Origin: Caldora sp965222765
GTDB lineage: Bacteria > Cyanobacteriota > Cyanobacteriia > Cyanobacteriales > Coleofasciculaceae
Length of the DNA stretch: 64,000 bases
Direction of reading: 5' to 3'
Assembly: GCA_965222765.1 (NCBI GenBank)
Contig: CBDCVG010000093.1
Span: 1-64,000 of the forward strand
Shown here piece by piece: positions 48,510 to 58,000 of this stretch; positions within the stretch are counted from its first letter, which is position 1, and each line of letters starts with the position of its first letter. The translations under genes were made by a program, and so were the position numbers. The notes under the pieces were generated by a model that saw only the letters and a program-made list of their open reading frames with translations, ran no database searches and had not been told where the DNA came from.

Positions 48510-48745
48510 TCTGGGATATTTCCACGAATTTCCGGCATTACAGCCAACGTAAAATCAACGTTTCAACCCGGTTTGACAGAAGAGAGTTATTCAACTTGGC
48601 ATTCTTCAGTCACTCGTCTTACTGCCAGTATCCTAGAAAACCTTCACCGTTTGGCAGTTGCAGAGGGGCAACAGATCAAGATTCTGATTTGCTAGTATTG
48701 GGGAAATTTTGCCTGTGATGGTTTCGCTCCCTTACATAACGACCT

Positions 48746-50170
48746 ATGACCTCAGAGATCCAACTACAAGCCTCTTCAGTGGAACTTGCTACAACCCTAG
48801 ATTCACTGTCCGCAGACCTGTCTACGTATCTTGGTTATCTTGGCTTACCAACAGATTCGGTTTTGGTTGGACTTGATGAGCGCCGAAAAGTTATCAATAA
48901 TATGCCCTACATCATGCCTGCCCTTACAGAGGGACAGCGTAGTAGTGCAATGTACATTTCCAAATTCTCAGCAGCCATTGTTGTAGGGCTTTTTGACGCT
49001 GCTCTCAATTATCTTTGGGACGAGACAATTCGCAATCTTCGACTAAAGGTTGTTCAATTTGATTTAGATTATTTTTATGACACTGCAATAACAGATGCCA
49101 ACCAGCGCTCTAAATTTAGAGATGACAGTGATCTAGAAAAGCTAGACGATTGGGTACTTGTGAGAGGTTGCCGGGAAACGGGAATCATTAGTGATATCGG
49201 ATATCGGCATTTAGATTACATCCGTGATATGCGGAACCATGCGAGTGCTGCTCATCCAAACCACAATGAGTTGACGGGCTTACAACTCGCATCATGGTTA
49301 GAAACTTGCATTAAAGAGGTTCTTGGGAAAGAGCCTGAAGAAGCCGCTATAGAAGTAAAGCGGCTCCTTCGAAGTATTAGAGAGGAAACTCTTTCTGCAA
49401 CTGATGTTCCTCCTATTGCAGAAGCGATTGTACGGTTGCCTGAAGATCTCGCCCATTCTCTCTTGAGAACAGCATTTGGGATGTATACCGATCCCAGATT
49501 AGACGCAAATGTCCGAAATAATATTCGATTCCTTGCATCTGAAGTTTGGGAAGTTTGCTCAGAGGATGCAAAGTACGATATTGGCTTAAAGCATGGCTCT
49601 TTTTCAGCTAATGGGGAGGTTTCTAGAACAAATTTAGCTCGAGACTTCCTCACAATTGTAAATGGATTGGCTTATTTACCAGCCAGCACTATTGCCATTG
49701 AGATGACTTCTGCCTTAGATGCTTTATTAGCTGCTCATAATGGTTGGAATAACTTCTACAATGAACCTTCTCCTGCAAGACTACTTCAATCTTTTGTTCC
49801 CGCAAGCGGCAATATTCCAGATAGCGTATTAGGGAAGTATGTCAAGATATTAACTATGTGTTACATCGGCAATGGCTATGGGGTTTCATCTAGTGCCGAG
49901 TCGATTTATAGTAATTTGATTAACCGTTGGCAAGACAGCCAAATATCTCAATTTATCAGATTGACTCGTGATTCAGAGATGGCTTCGCGCCTTCAATTTT
50001 CCTCCTGTCAAACACGCTATCAGAGACTTGCAAGCCGATTAGTTGATCAAGTGACACATCCCAACGTAAAACTCGCTTTGGAGTTTATTAAAGATTTCCC
50101 GACTGAAAAGCTAGATAGAATTGGCAATGACTCCCGTTTTCAAACCATCTTGAAGACTGTAAAGCGGTAA
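48746..50170 (+). CDS. Large HEPN-like protein, candidate defence effector
   Basis: 474 residues, soluble. Near residue 155 it reads YRHLDYIRDMRNHASAAHPN. The R-N-(x5)-H arrangement after a long helix resembles the catalytic RNase motif of HEPN domains. The preceding helices (FSAAIVVGLFDAALNYLWDE) and the following TGLQLASWLETCIKEVL fit the four-helix HEPN bundle. The C-terminal ~270 residues are helical and unrecognised. HEPN RNases are common in abortive-infection and toxin systems. No MNT partner, ATPase or methyltransferase gene is next to it. Its weak neighbour cluster (small gene, retropepsin-like protein, PIN scrap) follows on the same strand. Confidence 0.55.
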   Translation: MTSEIQLQASSVELATTLDSLSADLSTYLGYLGLPTDSVLVGLDERRKVINNMPYIMPALTEGQRSSAMYISKFSAAIVVGLFDAALNYLWDETIRNLRLKVVQFDLDYFYDTAITDANQRSKFRDDSDLEKLDDWVLVRGCRETGIISDIGYRHLDYIRDMRNHASAAHPNHNELTGLQLASWLETCIKEVLGKEPEEAAIEVKRLLRSIREETLSATDVPPIAEAIVRLPEDLAHSLLRTAFGMYTDPRLDANVRNNIRFLASEVWEVCSEDAKYDIGLKHGSFSANGEVSRTNLARDFLTIVNGLAYLPASTIAIEMTSALDALLAAHNGWNNFYNEPSPARLLQSFVPASGNIPDSVLGKYVKILTMCYIGNGYGVSSSAESIYSNLINRWQDSQISQFIRLTRDSEMASRLQFSSCQTRYQRLASRLVDQVTHPNVKLALEFIKDFPTEKLDRIGNDSRFQTILKTVKR

Positions 50171-50214
50171 ATGAAAACTTTTAATCAAACCTACTTTTAA
50201 CTGGAGTGCTTGAA

Positions 50215-50430
50215 ATGGTTTCATCAGAATTAATCTCAACTTTGAGAGATTTGAGCCGTTCAGATAAGTTTTACATTATGCAGCTTCTGATCTCGGAACT
50301 TGCTCAGCAGGAAACCGATCTAATTAAACCTGAGCAGGCTTATCCAGTGTGGTCGCCCTATGGTGCGGATGAAGCAGCGGATACGATGTTAAAAGTTTTA
50401 CAATCTGCCAAAGCTCCAGATCATGCATAA
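50215..50430 (+). CDS. Small hypothetical protein upstream of retropepsin-like gene
   Basis: 71 residues from ATG 50215 with a GGAG ribosome site. Reads SSELISTLRDLSRSDKFYIM, QLLISELAQQETDLIKPEQA, then YPVWSPYGADEAADTMLKVL. It resembles small cyanobacterial proteins that precede the aspartyl-protease-like gene; the stop overlaps the next start by 8 bp. Function unknown; an antitoxin-like role is possible. Confidence 0.6.
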   Translation: MVSSELISTLRDLSRSDKFYIMQLLISELAQQETDLIKPEQAYPVWSPYGADEAADTMLKVLQSAKAPDHA

Positions 50431-50851
50431 CGCTGAGCGGTATCCATTCCTTTCCGGCGATCCGGCATTAGGGGAAGCCAGTTTTCGTCCATATCTGCCT
50501 TTTACCCTGGATCATCAAGAGAAGGCTATCGCCACAACGGGTTTACTGGATACTGGGGCAAGTGTAAATGTATTGCCCTATTTTCTAGGAATCGAGCTTG
50601 GGTACGAATGGGAGAGACAGTCTACTGCATTAAGCTTGACAGGCAATTTGGCTCAATATGAAGCGCGTGTCGTGCTTGCCCAAGCGGTCGTAGGACAGTT
50701 TGAGCCTGTGCAACTGGTATTTGCCTGGACACAAGCGACCAATGTTCCGCTTATCCTGGGACAAGTGAACTTTTTTATGGAGTTCGATGTTTGCTTCTAT
50801 CGTTCACAGCTAGAATTTGCGGTCACTCCCAAAACTCCGATTTTAGAGTAG
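50423..50851 (+). CDS. Retropepsin-like aspartyl protease fold protein
   Basis: 142 residues. The active-site loop is GLLDTGASVNVLPY (DTGA, ~40-53), with LILGQVNF as the matching psi-loop strand. Single-domain retropepsins act as dimers. This cyanobacterial group is found with the small gene upstream; substrate unknown. Overlaps its neighbour by 8 bp. Confidence 0.75.
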   Translation: MHNAERYPFLSGDPALGEASFRPYLPFTLDHQEKAIATTGLLDTGASVNVLPYFLGIELGYEWERQSTALSLTGNLAQYEARVVLAQAVVGQFEPVQLVFAWTQATNVPLILGQVNFFMEFDVCFYRSQLEFAVTPKTPILE

Positions 50852-50902
50852 GTGGGTTGCTCTTGTCAGCCTCCTAACACCTCGTTGGTATCGCTAAATA
50901 TT

Positions 50903-51115
50903 ATGGACGTTTTTGGAGGGCAAGTGATTCGTGCGCCCGAGCCAGTTCATGGCAAGCCTGCCGAAATTTATCATCAGGGTAAGGGAGTTTTTATTGATAC
51001 CAATATTCTCCTAGATTTTCTATTGCAGAGAGAGCCATTTTTCCACGATGCAGAGCAACTGTTTCAGGCGATCGATAAAAACAACAAGCAGTTAAAGCAG
51101 CTCAAGCTTGACTAG
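50903..51115 (+). pseudogene. Truncated PIN-domain protein
   Basis: Reads MDVFGGQVIRAPEPVHGKPA, then KGVFIDTNILLDFLLQREPF and DAEQLFQAIDKNNKQ before ending. The first PIN strand with its Asp is present, but the remaining catalytic acids are gone. The bases up to 51230 show no gene. Confidence 0.6.
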
Positions 51116-51230
51116 AACACGCCAAAGCGTCTCTTAATCCTAGCGCTGCCAATGTAGCGATCGCATCCGTTACCTCAACCCAACCTACATCTATTCCTAA
51201 TTGGGCGACAGCATACAGTTTTGGTGCAGA

Positions 51231-51965
51231 TTAATAGGCCTGAAATCCCTTACCCACCCCATAACGCACCGTCCTAAATTCTACGCGGTTTGTATCTGGG
51301 GAATAAAGAGTATAAGTAGCTTTACCAGGTTCTCGTCCCACATTACCCACGCCAATGACTCGACGGGGAGATGCTGTCGCTGTCTGAACCTGCTGTTCAC
51401 CCTCAAGAGTTGTTACCGTTGAGGACACGGAACCCCCTTGCAATTCGTACTCAAACGCTAAACCCGATCGCCCACAAAACAAGTTATTCGCCCCCATACG
51501 CATCAAGCGATCGCACATCTGCCAAGGAGGGGTTTGAGGAGTCAGCTTATCATCCACACTCAAGCTACTGCCATGAATCAGTAAGCAATCGAGTTCAAAA
51601 AAGCCGAAATCTAGAGTACGAATCCATTCAATGCTTTTGCGAGAAACACTATTCCAAAGGGATGTGACAGCATCAGCACCATATTTTTTGATCAGTTGAG
51701 TTGGTTCGCCGGTAGTACCCAACCCATAAAGAATCAGGCATTGCTCTTCCCACCAACCCGTACAAACTTGGGGATAAAGTTCACCGGGCTTTGGGTTCCG
51801 AATTCGCTGCACCACCGATTCACTTTCAGGCTTGAGTCCAATGAAATCTCCTAAAATATATATATTTTCCACCCATTTTTGCCGATGCTTAATATCCGTT
51901 TGAACAGCTTCATAGGCAGCTAAATTACCTTCGATGCCACTTAAAATTGCCCAGTTGTTAATCAT
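51231..51965 (-). CDS. Metallophosphoesterase-fold protein with degenerate metal site
   Basis: 244 residues, a paralogue of the gene at 52089. Family strands are recognisable (WAILSGIEGNLAAYEAV, NIYILGDFIGLKPES, LLIHGSSLSV, VIGVGNVGREPGKATYTLY). The metal ligands are altered: SGIEGN replaces S-D-x-H-G-N, and CGRSGL replaces C-G-H-T. GDFIG keeps its Asp. It probably no longer binds two metals normally, and may be a regulatory or sensing version. Confidence 0.75.
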   Translation of the reverse strand: MINNWAILSGIEGNLAAYEAVQTDIKHRQKWVENIYILGDFIGLKPESESVVQRIRNPKPGELYPQVCTGWWEEQCLILYGLGTTGEPTQLIKKYGADAVTSLWNSVSRKSIEWIRTLDFGFFELDCLLIHGSSLSVDDKLTPQTPPWQMCDRLMRMGANNLFCGRSGLAFEYELQGGSVSSTVTTLEGEQQVQTATASPRRVIGVGNVGREPGKATYTLYSPDTNRVEFRTVRYGVGKGFQAY

Positions 51966-52012
51966 TATTACACAACAAATTTTCTAATTCAAAAGGGGGC
52001 TAAGAGTCATTG

Positions 52013-52083
52013 CCAATTACCAATTATCAATTATCAATTATCCATTATCAATTATCAATTATCCATTATCAATTATCCATTAA
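52013..52083. repeat. STRR array (AATTATC/ATTATCC)n
   Basis: About nine heptamers AATTATC and ATTATCC filling the gap between the two metallophosphoesterase genes. Confidence 0.9.
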
Positions 52084-52088
52084 TGAAT

Positions 52089-52898
52089 TTACCGTGCACA
52101 GACATGAGTTGGATCATCTGCTTTTTCAGCAAACTCTAGTCCTTGTGCTAGACGCCAAGCAAAAATAGCAGGTAAGCCTTTATTAATGATCGCGGTACAG
52201 GTTTTTTGGTAATCGTACTCGACTTCTCGCAAAGTTACCTGTTCAGTATCGGTGTCGTAGATAACATAGGTGGCATTCGGACGTCCATGACGTGGTTCTC
52301 CGACTGAACCCACATTGACAATGCGTTTGAGAGGAGCACTAAAGGTTTGTTCCTGCTGCTTGCCTGCTGCATTCACTTTGACTTGCAGTTGACTAGCATC
52401 TAAATTACGGACATAAGGAACATGGGTATGACCACAGAAAAGTACGTCAGCACCTGTTGCAATGACTCGTTCAGCGGCTAAAAAAGCGTCCAATTCGGGT
52501 AACAAATACTCGTGGTTGCTGTGAGGGCTGCCATGAACAAAACAGAGGTTTCCCTCTTTGAAGCTATGAGGCAGTTGAGCCAAAAATTCTCGTGTTTCGG
52601 GGTAAATTTGCTCGTTAGTCCATTCATGGGCAATACGTCCCCGTTTTTCTGCTAAGAGTGAAGGATAGGAACATTCGCAAGCATTTAGTCCTTCTACGAC
52701 ATCCTCATCCCAACATCCTTGGCAAGTGGGAATATCCAACGAGCGAATTTGTTCGACCACGGCATTGGGATAAGGCCCATAACCTACTAAGTCACCCACA
52801 CAAAAAATTTTGTCGGCTTTTTGGCGATCGATATCAAATAAAACAGCATCTAAGGCTTCGTAATTACCGTGAATGCAGGAGATAACAGCGACTTTCAT
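52089..52898 (-). CDS. Calcineurin-like metallophosphoesterase
   Basis: 269 residues. Motifs: AVISCIHGNYEALDAVL (the usual Asp of S-D-x-H-G-N is Cys), FCVGDLVGYGPYPN, LCFVHGSPHSNHEYL (GNH-type region), LFCGHTHVPY. Apart from the Asp-to-Cys change it looks active; thiol ligation would change metal preference. The start overlaps the upstream GTPase stop by 4 bp, so both are made together, under the Zur-type box at 53721. Confidence 0.88.
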   Translation of the reverse strand: MKVAVISCIHGNYEALDAVLFDIDRQKADKIFCVGDLVGYGPYPNAVVEQIRSLDIPTCQGCWDEDVVEGLNACECSYPSLLAEKRGRIAHEWTNEQIYPETREFLAQLPHSFKEGNLCFVHGSPHSNHEYLLPELDAFLAAERVIATGADVLFCGHTHVPYVRNLDASQLQVKVNAAGKQQEQTFSAPLKRIVNVGSVGEPRHGRPNATYVIYDTDTEQVTLREVEYDYQKTCTAIINKGLPAIFAWRLAQGLEFAEKADDPTHVCAR

Positions 52899-53674
52899 GC
52901 TTCCTCTAAATCTTCATCTGAAATGGCTAATGATTCTTTGATTTGTTGTTGGTAGTGATGAATTGCAGCATCAGATAAACAACAATCTTTGAGGGTTTGT
53001 GCGATCGCTTCCCGATCCAACTCAACACCTACAACTTCAATCCCACTAAAGCGCTCAGGACGTCCTTCTAACCAACGGGGAACAGTTAACTCGGTGTAGG
53101 TACTATCAGGAATTCCAGCTACAAAATCAAAGTGAAACGCTCGTCCATCAGCTAGGTCAAAAATGCCCTTAGTTCGGTTAACATTGCCATAGGCTCCTTG
53201 AGTTAACTCGTACCAAAAGACATTCAAGCTTGCTGGATCTAAAACTTGACCACTAATCGGCGCACGCCAAAGCTCGGGTTTTCCTCCTGTTGGTTCAACT
53301 GTAACTCCCGGCACAACCTCTGAAGCCCAAGCGTGCCATCCTGTATTTTGTATATTTGGCGGCATCAAGGCAACGCGATGAATTGAGAGGTCATCTAACA
53401 CGGATAACACTGGCTCGACTGACGCTAAATCCACATGAAATCCCAGTTCTAGATAAGTAATCGACTCAAGCCCAGCCAAGTTTAATAATTGATTTTCCTC
53501 ATCTTCTTTCAGAATTTTGACATCGGGAAACTCAGCGGCAATGCAGGTCATGTCAATGGGAACTGGATCAGAACCAGGACTGAAATACTGCACTGGTTGG
53601 TTAGCAATAGCTAGCTGTTGTCGAATCCAAGTGGTCTTCCCTGCTCCCGGTAAACCAGCGACAGCAATAATCAT
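52895..53674 (-). CDS. COG0523-like G3E GTPase (second type)
   Basis: 259 residues. P-loop AGLPGAGKTTWIRQQL at ~5-20. LESITYLELGFHVDLASVEP stands where COG0523 proteins have their E-T-x-G segment. The C-terminal part (GAYGNVNRTKGIFDLADGRA, FSGIEVVGVELDREAIAQTL) matches the CobW_C domain. The typical CxCC motif is not present and the guanine motif is unclear, so the metal role is uncertain. A conserved-looking operon with the metallophosphoesterase suggests one works on the product of the other. The box at 53721 lies in the 78-bp divergent gap. Confidence 0.75.
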   Translation of the reverse strand: MIIAVAGLPGAGKTTWIRQQLAIANQPVQYFSPGSDPVPIDMTCIAAEFPDVKILKEDEENQLLNLAGLESITYLELGFHVDLASVEPVLSVLDDLSIHRVALMPPNIQNTGWHAWASEVVPGVTVEPTGGKPELWRAPISGQVLDPASLNVFWYELTQGAYGNVNRTKGIFDLADGRAFHFDFVAGIPDSTYTELTVPRWLEGRPERFSGIEVVGVELDREAIAQTLKDCCLSDAAIHHYQQQIKESLAISDEDLEEA

Positions 53675-53720
53675 GGATAATACTTTGGGTAATGACTGTT
53701 ATTTTAGAATAAAATTAAAA

Positions 53721-53735
53721 CGATAATCATTATTT
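53721..53735. promoter_or_regulatory. Zur-type box, divergent promoter
   Basis: CGATAATCATTATTT, 11 of 14 Zur positions, between the GTPase gene (minus) and the FAD protein (plus). It overlaps the -10/-35 area of both. Confidence 0.6.
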
Positions 53736-53752
53736 AAAAAGTTTAATTTTGC

Positions 53753-55046
53753 ATGGTATATACTTCAGCACCCCTACCTAAGAAGATTAACATTGCCATC
53801 ATTGGTGCTGGTCCCCATGCCCTAACCTTAGTCGCTCATCTCCTGCACAAATGTCAGAAGATACAGGGTAAATTTTTAGTTTTTGATCAGAGTGGTCAAT
53901 GGATGAGCCAGTGGTTTCACGCTTTTGCCGCTTTAGAAATTCCTCATCTCAGGTCGCCTGCCGTTCACCACCCCGACCCGAATCCCTATGCACTGCGGAG
54001 CTTTGCCGAATCTCGCCCCACAGAGCTTCATCCCCCTTACGACTTACCTGGCACTCAGCTTTTTCAGGATTTTTGCTTGCATCTCATCAACAAGCAGCAA
54101 TTGGATAAGTGTATCGTCCCAGCCCGAGTAACTCGCCTTGAACCCCTAACTCAAATGAGGAAGACTCACTTTCGCCTCTGGTTAGACAATGGGGATTCAG
54201 TCATTGCTCGACGGGTTGTTCTGGCAACAGGAGGTGGTACTCCCAACTTGCCGGACTGGGTAAGTCATATCAGTACACCCTATCCTCAAGATCGGCTGTG
54301 TCATTCCCATGATGTCGATTTGCGTTCATGCTCACTGGCAGGAGAACGAGTTCTGATTGTGGGAGGTGGATTAACATCTGGTCATTTAGCAGTAGGAGCT
54401 GTGGCTCGTGGTGCCCAGGTAATATTAATGGCACGACGGGATTTTCAAGAAAAGTTATTTGATGCTGAATCCAGGCTGGCTAGGACCTAAATATTTGAAG
54501 GAATTTTGGGCTGAAACGGATTGGCAGAACCGTTGGCAGATGATTCAACAGGCTCGCAATGGGGGTTCTCTCACTCCAGCAATAATGACGCAGCTACGAC
54601 GTGCCTGCCGCAATGGGAAAATTTCGCTCCATGAACAGTGCCAAATTGTTGAAGCGATATGGCAGGATAATTATTGGCAGGTTCGCTGCCATGATGGCAC
54701 AGAGCATCAGTGCGATCGCATCTGGCTGGGAACGGGAACGAAGTTAGATGTGAGGGCAAATCCTATGCTGAGAGAAGTTTCGGATAGTTTCCCAACCGCA
54801 ATTGTTAATGGCTTGCCGGTTCTTGATGTTTATCTTCGTTGGCCTCGCTGCGAATTATTTATAATGGGAGGGTTAGCAGCTTTACAGGTTGGGCCTGTCG
54901 CCCGCAATCTCTCTGGTGCAAGAATGGCTAGCGATCGCATTGTACCTGCACTGACAAAACCGAGTCTAGCACTGGTCGAAGGGAGTACAGCAACGAAGCA
55001 CCATTTGAGGCCTCACTATTGTAAGACCCAGAGTCACTCAACATAA
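53753..55046 (+). pseudogene. FAD/NAD(P)-binding protein with one-base frameshift
   Basis: Two abutting frames make one ~430-residue protein. Part one: IAIIGAGPHALTLVAHLLHK (FAD motif), HFRLWLDNGDSVIARRVVLA, ATGGGTPNLPDW, VLIVGGGLTSGHLAVGAVAR. Part two starts DPGWLGPKYLKEFWAETDWQ and ends with FIMGGLAALQVGPVARNLSG. Removing one A at 54468-54469 restores FDADPGWLGPKYL exactly. The break could be a true mutation, a sequencing error or, less likely, programmed frameshifting. The family (COG4529-like) includes flavoproteins of unknown role. The Zur-type box suggests a link to zinc or redox metal handling. Confidence 0.8.
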
Positions 55047-55064
55047 ATGTTAAATGGTTATTCA

Positions 55065-58000
55065 TTACATATATATTTGAGTTAAATCAAAAATTAAATC
55101 TACTCGGAAACCATTGACTAATTTAGTCAAAGCTGACTTCACTTCCTTATGTTGCTCTGGTATTTGTTCGATCAATACAATAATCTTCTCATCATTACAT
55201 GCTTCTGCTGCTAAATTAATCTGGCAGAGCCATTCTCGAGGCATCACACTCAAGTCTAAATTTTCAAGTTTTAAGTCTGAAATAGTGTTTACCTCTTTAA
55301 TCTTTTTGAGTTTATTCTGTTCTTCATAGATATAATTCACTCCCAAATAATCACTAATTTTGGCTAAGAGCAATTTTTCTCGAAAAGGTTTACGAATAAA
55401 GTCATCGCAACCTGCGGATAAAACAGCTGCCCGATGTTCTTCAAAAACACTTGCTGTCAAAGCAATAATTACTGTTGCTTGACCCTTGACATGAGACCTA
55501 ATTTTTTTAGTTGCTTCATACCCATCCATTACTGGCATCCGCATATCCATCAAAATGAGGTGTGGTTCCCAACTCTCCCATAGGGCTACTGCTTCTTCAC
55601 CATTAGTAGCTTCACGCACAGAGAAACCAACTATAGTCAGAAGTCTGAAGAGTAGGAGGCGATTTGTCCATTTATCCTCTACTACCAGAATGCGACATAG
55701 TCTTTGGTTAGGGGCTAACCCAATTACTCGTTGAGAAGTTTCAACTATGGGATTATCAATTACTTGAGCAAGGCTAATCGGAATATCAAATCTAAACACA
55801 GTTCCTTGCTCTAACACACTACTGACACTGAGTTTTCCTCCCATTAATTCCACAAATTTATTGCTAATCGATAATCCTAAACCAGTACCTTCATTAGATT
55901 TATGTCCTGTGGCAGTTTGGGTAAAAGGTTCAAATATTGAACTCAGTTCACTAGGAGCAATACCAGGACCAGTATCTTCTATTTCAAAGATTATTGTTGT
56001 TTGTCCTTTGTTGTTTGTCCTTTGTTGTTTGTCCTTTGTTGTTTGGGAATCGAGAATGGAGAATTCAATTGAAGCTCCCTTGTCTTGCCTAGCTCCCCTA
56101 TCTCCCCAGCTCCCGACTTTCACTCGTAAAGTGACACCGCCTTCCTTGGTAAACTTAATAGCATTACCTAAGAGGTTAATTAAAACCTGACGCAGTTTAC
56201 CCTCATCGGTTTGGATGTATCGGGGAAGCTCAGGAGCCTGCTCGAAAATGAGTTGCAACTCCTTGAGTTGGGCTTTTAAGCCTAGCATTTCTTCCAAACC
56301 CTCCAGCAGGTAATACAAGTCGAAACTGGTTTGCTTGAAAGTACTCCTACCTGCCTCAATTTTGGACATTTCTAGAATGTCATTGATTAATTCCAGCAAA
56401 TGCTCACCGGAGCGGCTAATAATTTCTAGATGTTCTCTTTGTTCGATGGATACATAGGTATCCCGGCTCATCACTTGGGTAAAGCCGAGAATCGCATTGA
56501 GGGGAGTGCGAAGTTCGTGGCTCATATTCGCTAGGAATTCGCTTTTGGCGCGGTTGGCAACTTCTGCTGCTTCTAGAGCCTGTTGTAGGCTTGCTTCTGA
56601 GCGTTGGCGATCGCTAATATCTTTGAGCATAACTGTAAACAGCACTCCCTCAGGTACTTGCAGCTGGGAAATTGAGGCTTCAGCAGGGAATTGAGTACCA
56701 TCTTTGCGACAACCGAAAATGTTGCTATAGCGGTTTGCCATCTTACGAGACTTGGCTTCTGATGTCGCAAAATTACGGATGTGTTGTTGATGAAGCTCTC
56801 GCTTGGTCTCTGGTATTAGAATATCTAAGGATTGACCAATAATCTCATTTGCAGTGTAACCAAAAATCTTTTCCGCACCCTGGTTAAATAGCTGGATCCT
56901 TTGCTTCTCATCCACAGAGATAATTGCATCTTCAGCAATATCTAAAATCCCAGCAAATTTTTCTTGACTGGCTTGTAATGCCTGTTCTGCCAGCTGACGC
57001 TCTACTTCTGCTCCTGTGCGTGCAGCAAAAATTTGCAAAATCATTTCTTTTCCTGGATTGTATACCATCGGTTTGAGATCCAGCACTGCCAAATGACCTA
57101 AGACTTCACCAGCTGAAGTAGTCAGGGGACTACCCCAATAGCTTTCTACCCCTAAGTCAACTAAATCTTGATCCTGAGGAAAAAGTTGTTGCACACCCTT
57201 TGGGTAATGGCATATCATCCCAGCTAAAACATTGTCACAAGGAGTGCCAGCTAAGTTATACTCGACGTTGCCACCAAACCCTTCCCCCATCCAAAATGCC
57301 AAGGTACGAACTTTAGTTTTACCCTCGTCAGCGAACTCTGTGACTACAGCATAATGAACCTGTAACACTTGAGCCAGATAACGGACACAGGAGCGAAAGA
57401 ATTCCATACCTGTACTCGAAGCTGTCCCCTCGACAATCAGGCGCAGTGCATCTTCTGTGTGCTTGCGCTCGGTAATATCACTAGTTGTCCCTGTTATCCC
57501 GATGACATTGCCTTGCTCATCCTGCTGTGCGATCGCATTAAACATCAAATTAATCGGTCTGCCATCTTTCGTGAGATGAGTTGTCTCATACTGAAAGATC
57601 GACCCTGTTGTTATCAGCTCTTGGAAAACTACGAGTTCTTGATGCTTTTGCTGGCTAGGAAGGAAATCTGTAAACGGGCGACGGAGCATTTCCGAGGGCT
57701 CATAACCATAAATCTGTTTGGCAGCCTGATTGACGAAGGTATAATGTCCTTGGACATCAACCGACCAGATCATGTCCTGGGAAGTTTCAACTAAGTTCCG
57801 ATACTTCTGCTCACTTGCTTGCAAAGCTACTTTCGCTTGGTAGCGCTCCGTAATATCAAGTACCGTTCCCAAAAGTTGAATCACCTTTCCAGTTGAGTTA
57901 ACTACCGATTCTCCTCTAGCCTCAACCTGACGAATTTGACCATTGGGTTGTACAATCCGAAAGTTAAATTCGCAAGCTCCACCCTGGGCAATCATGTGGG

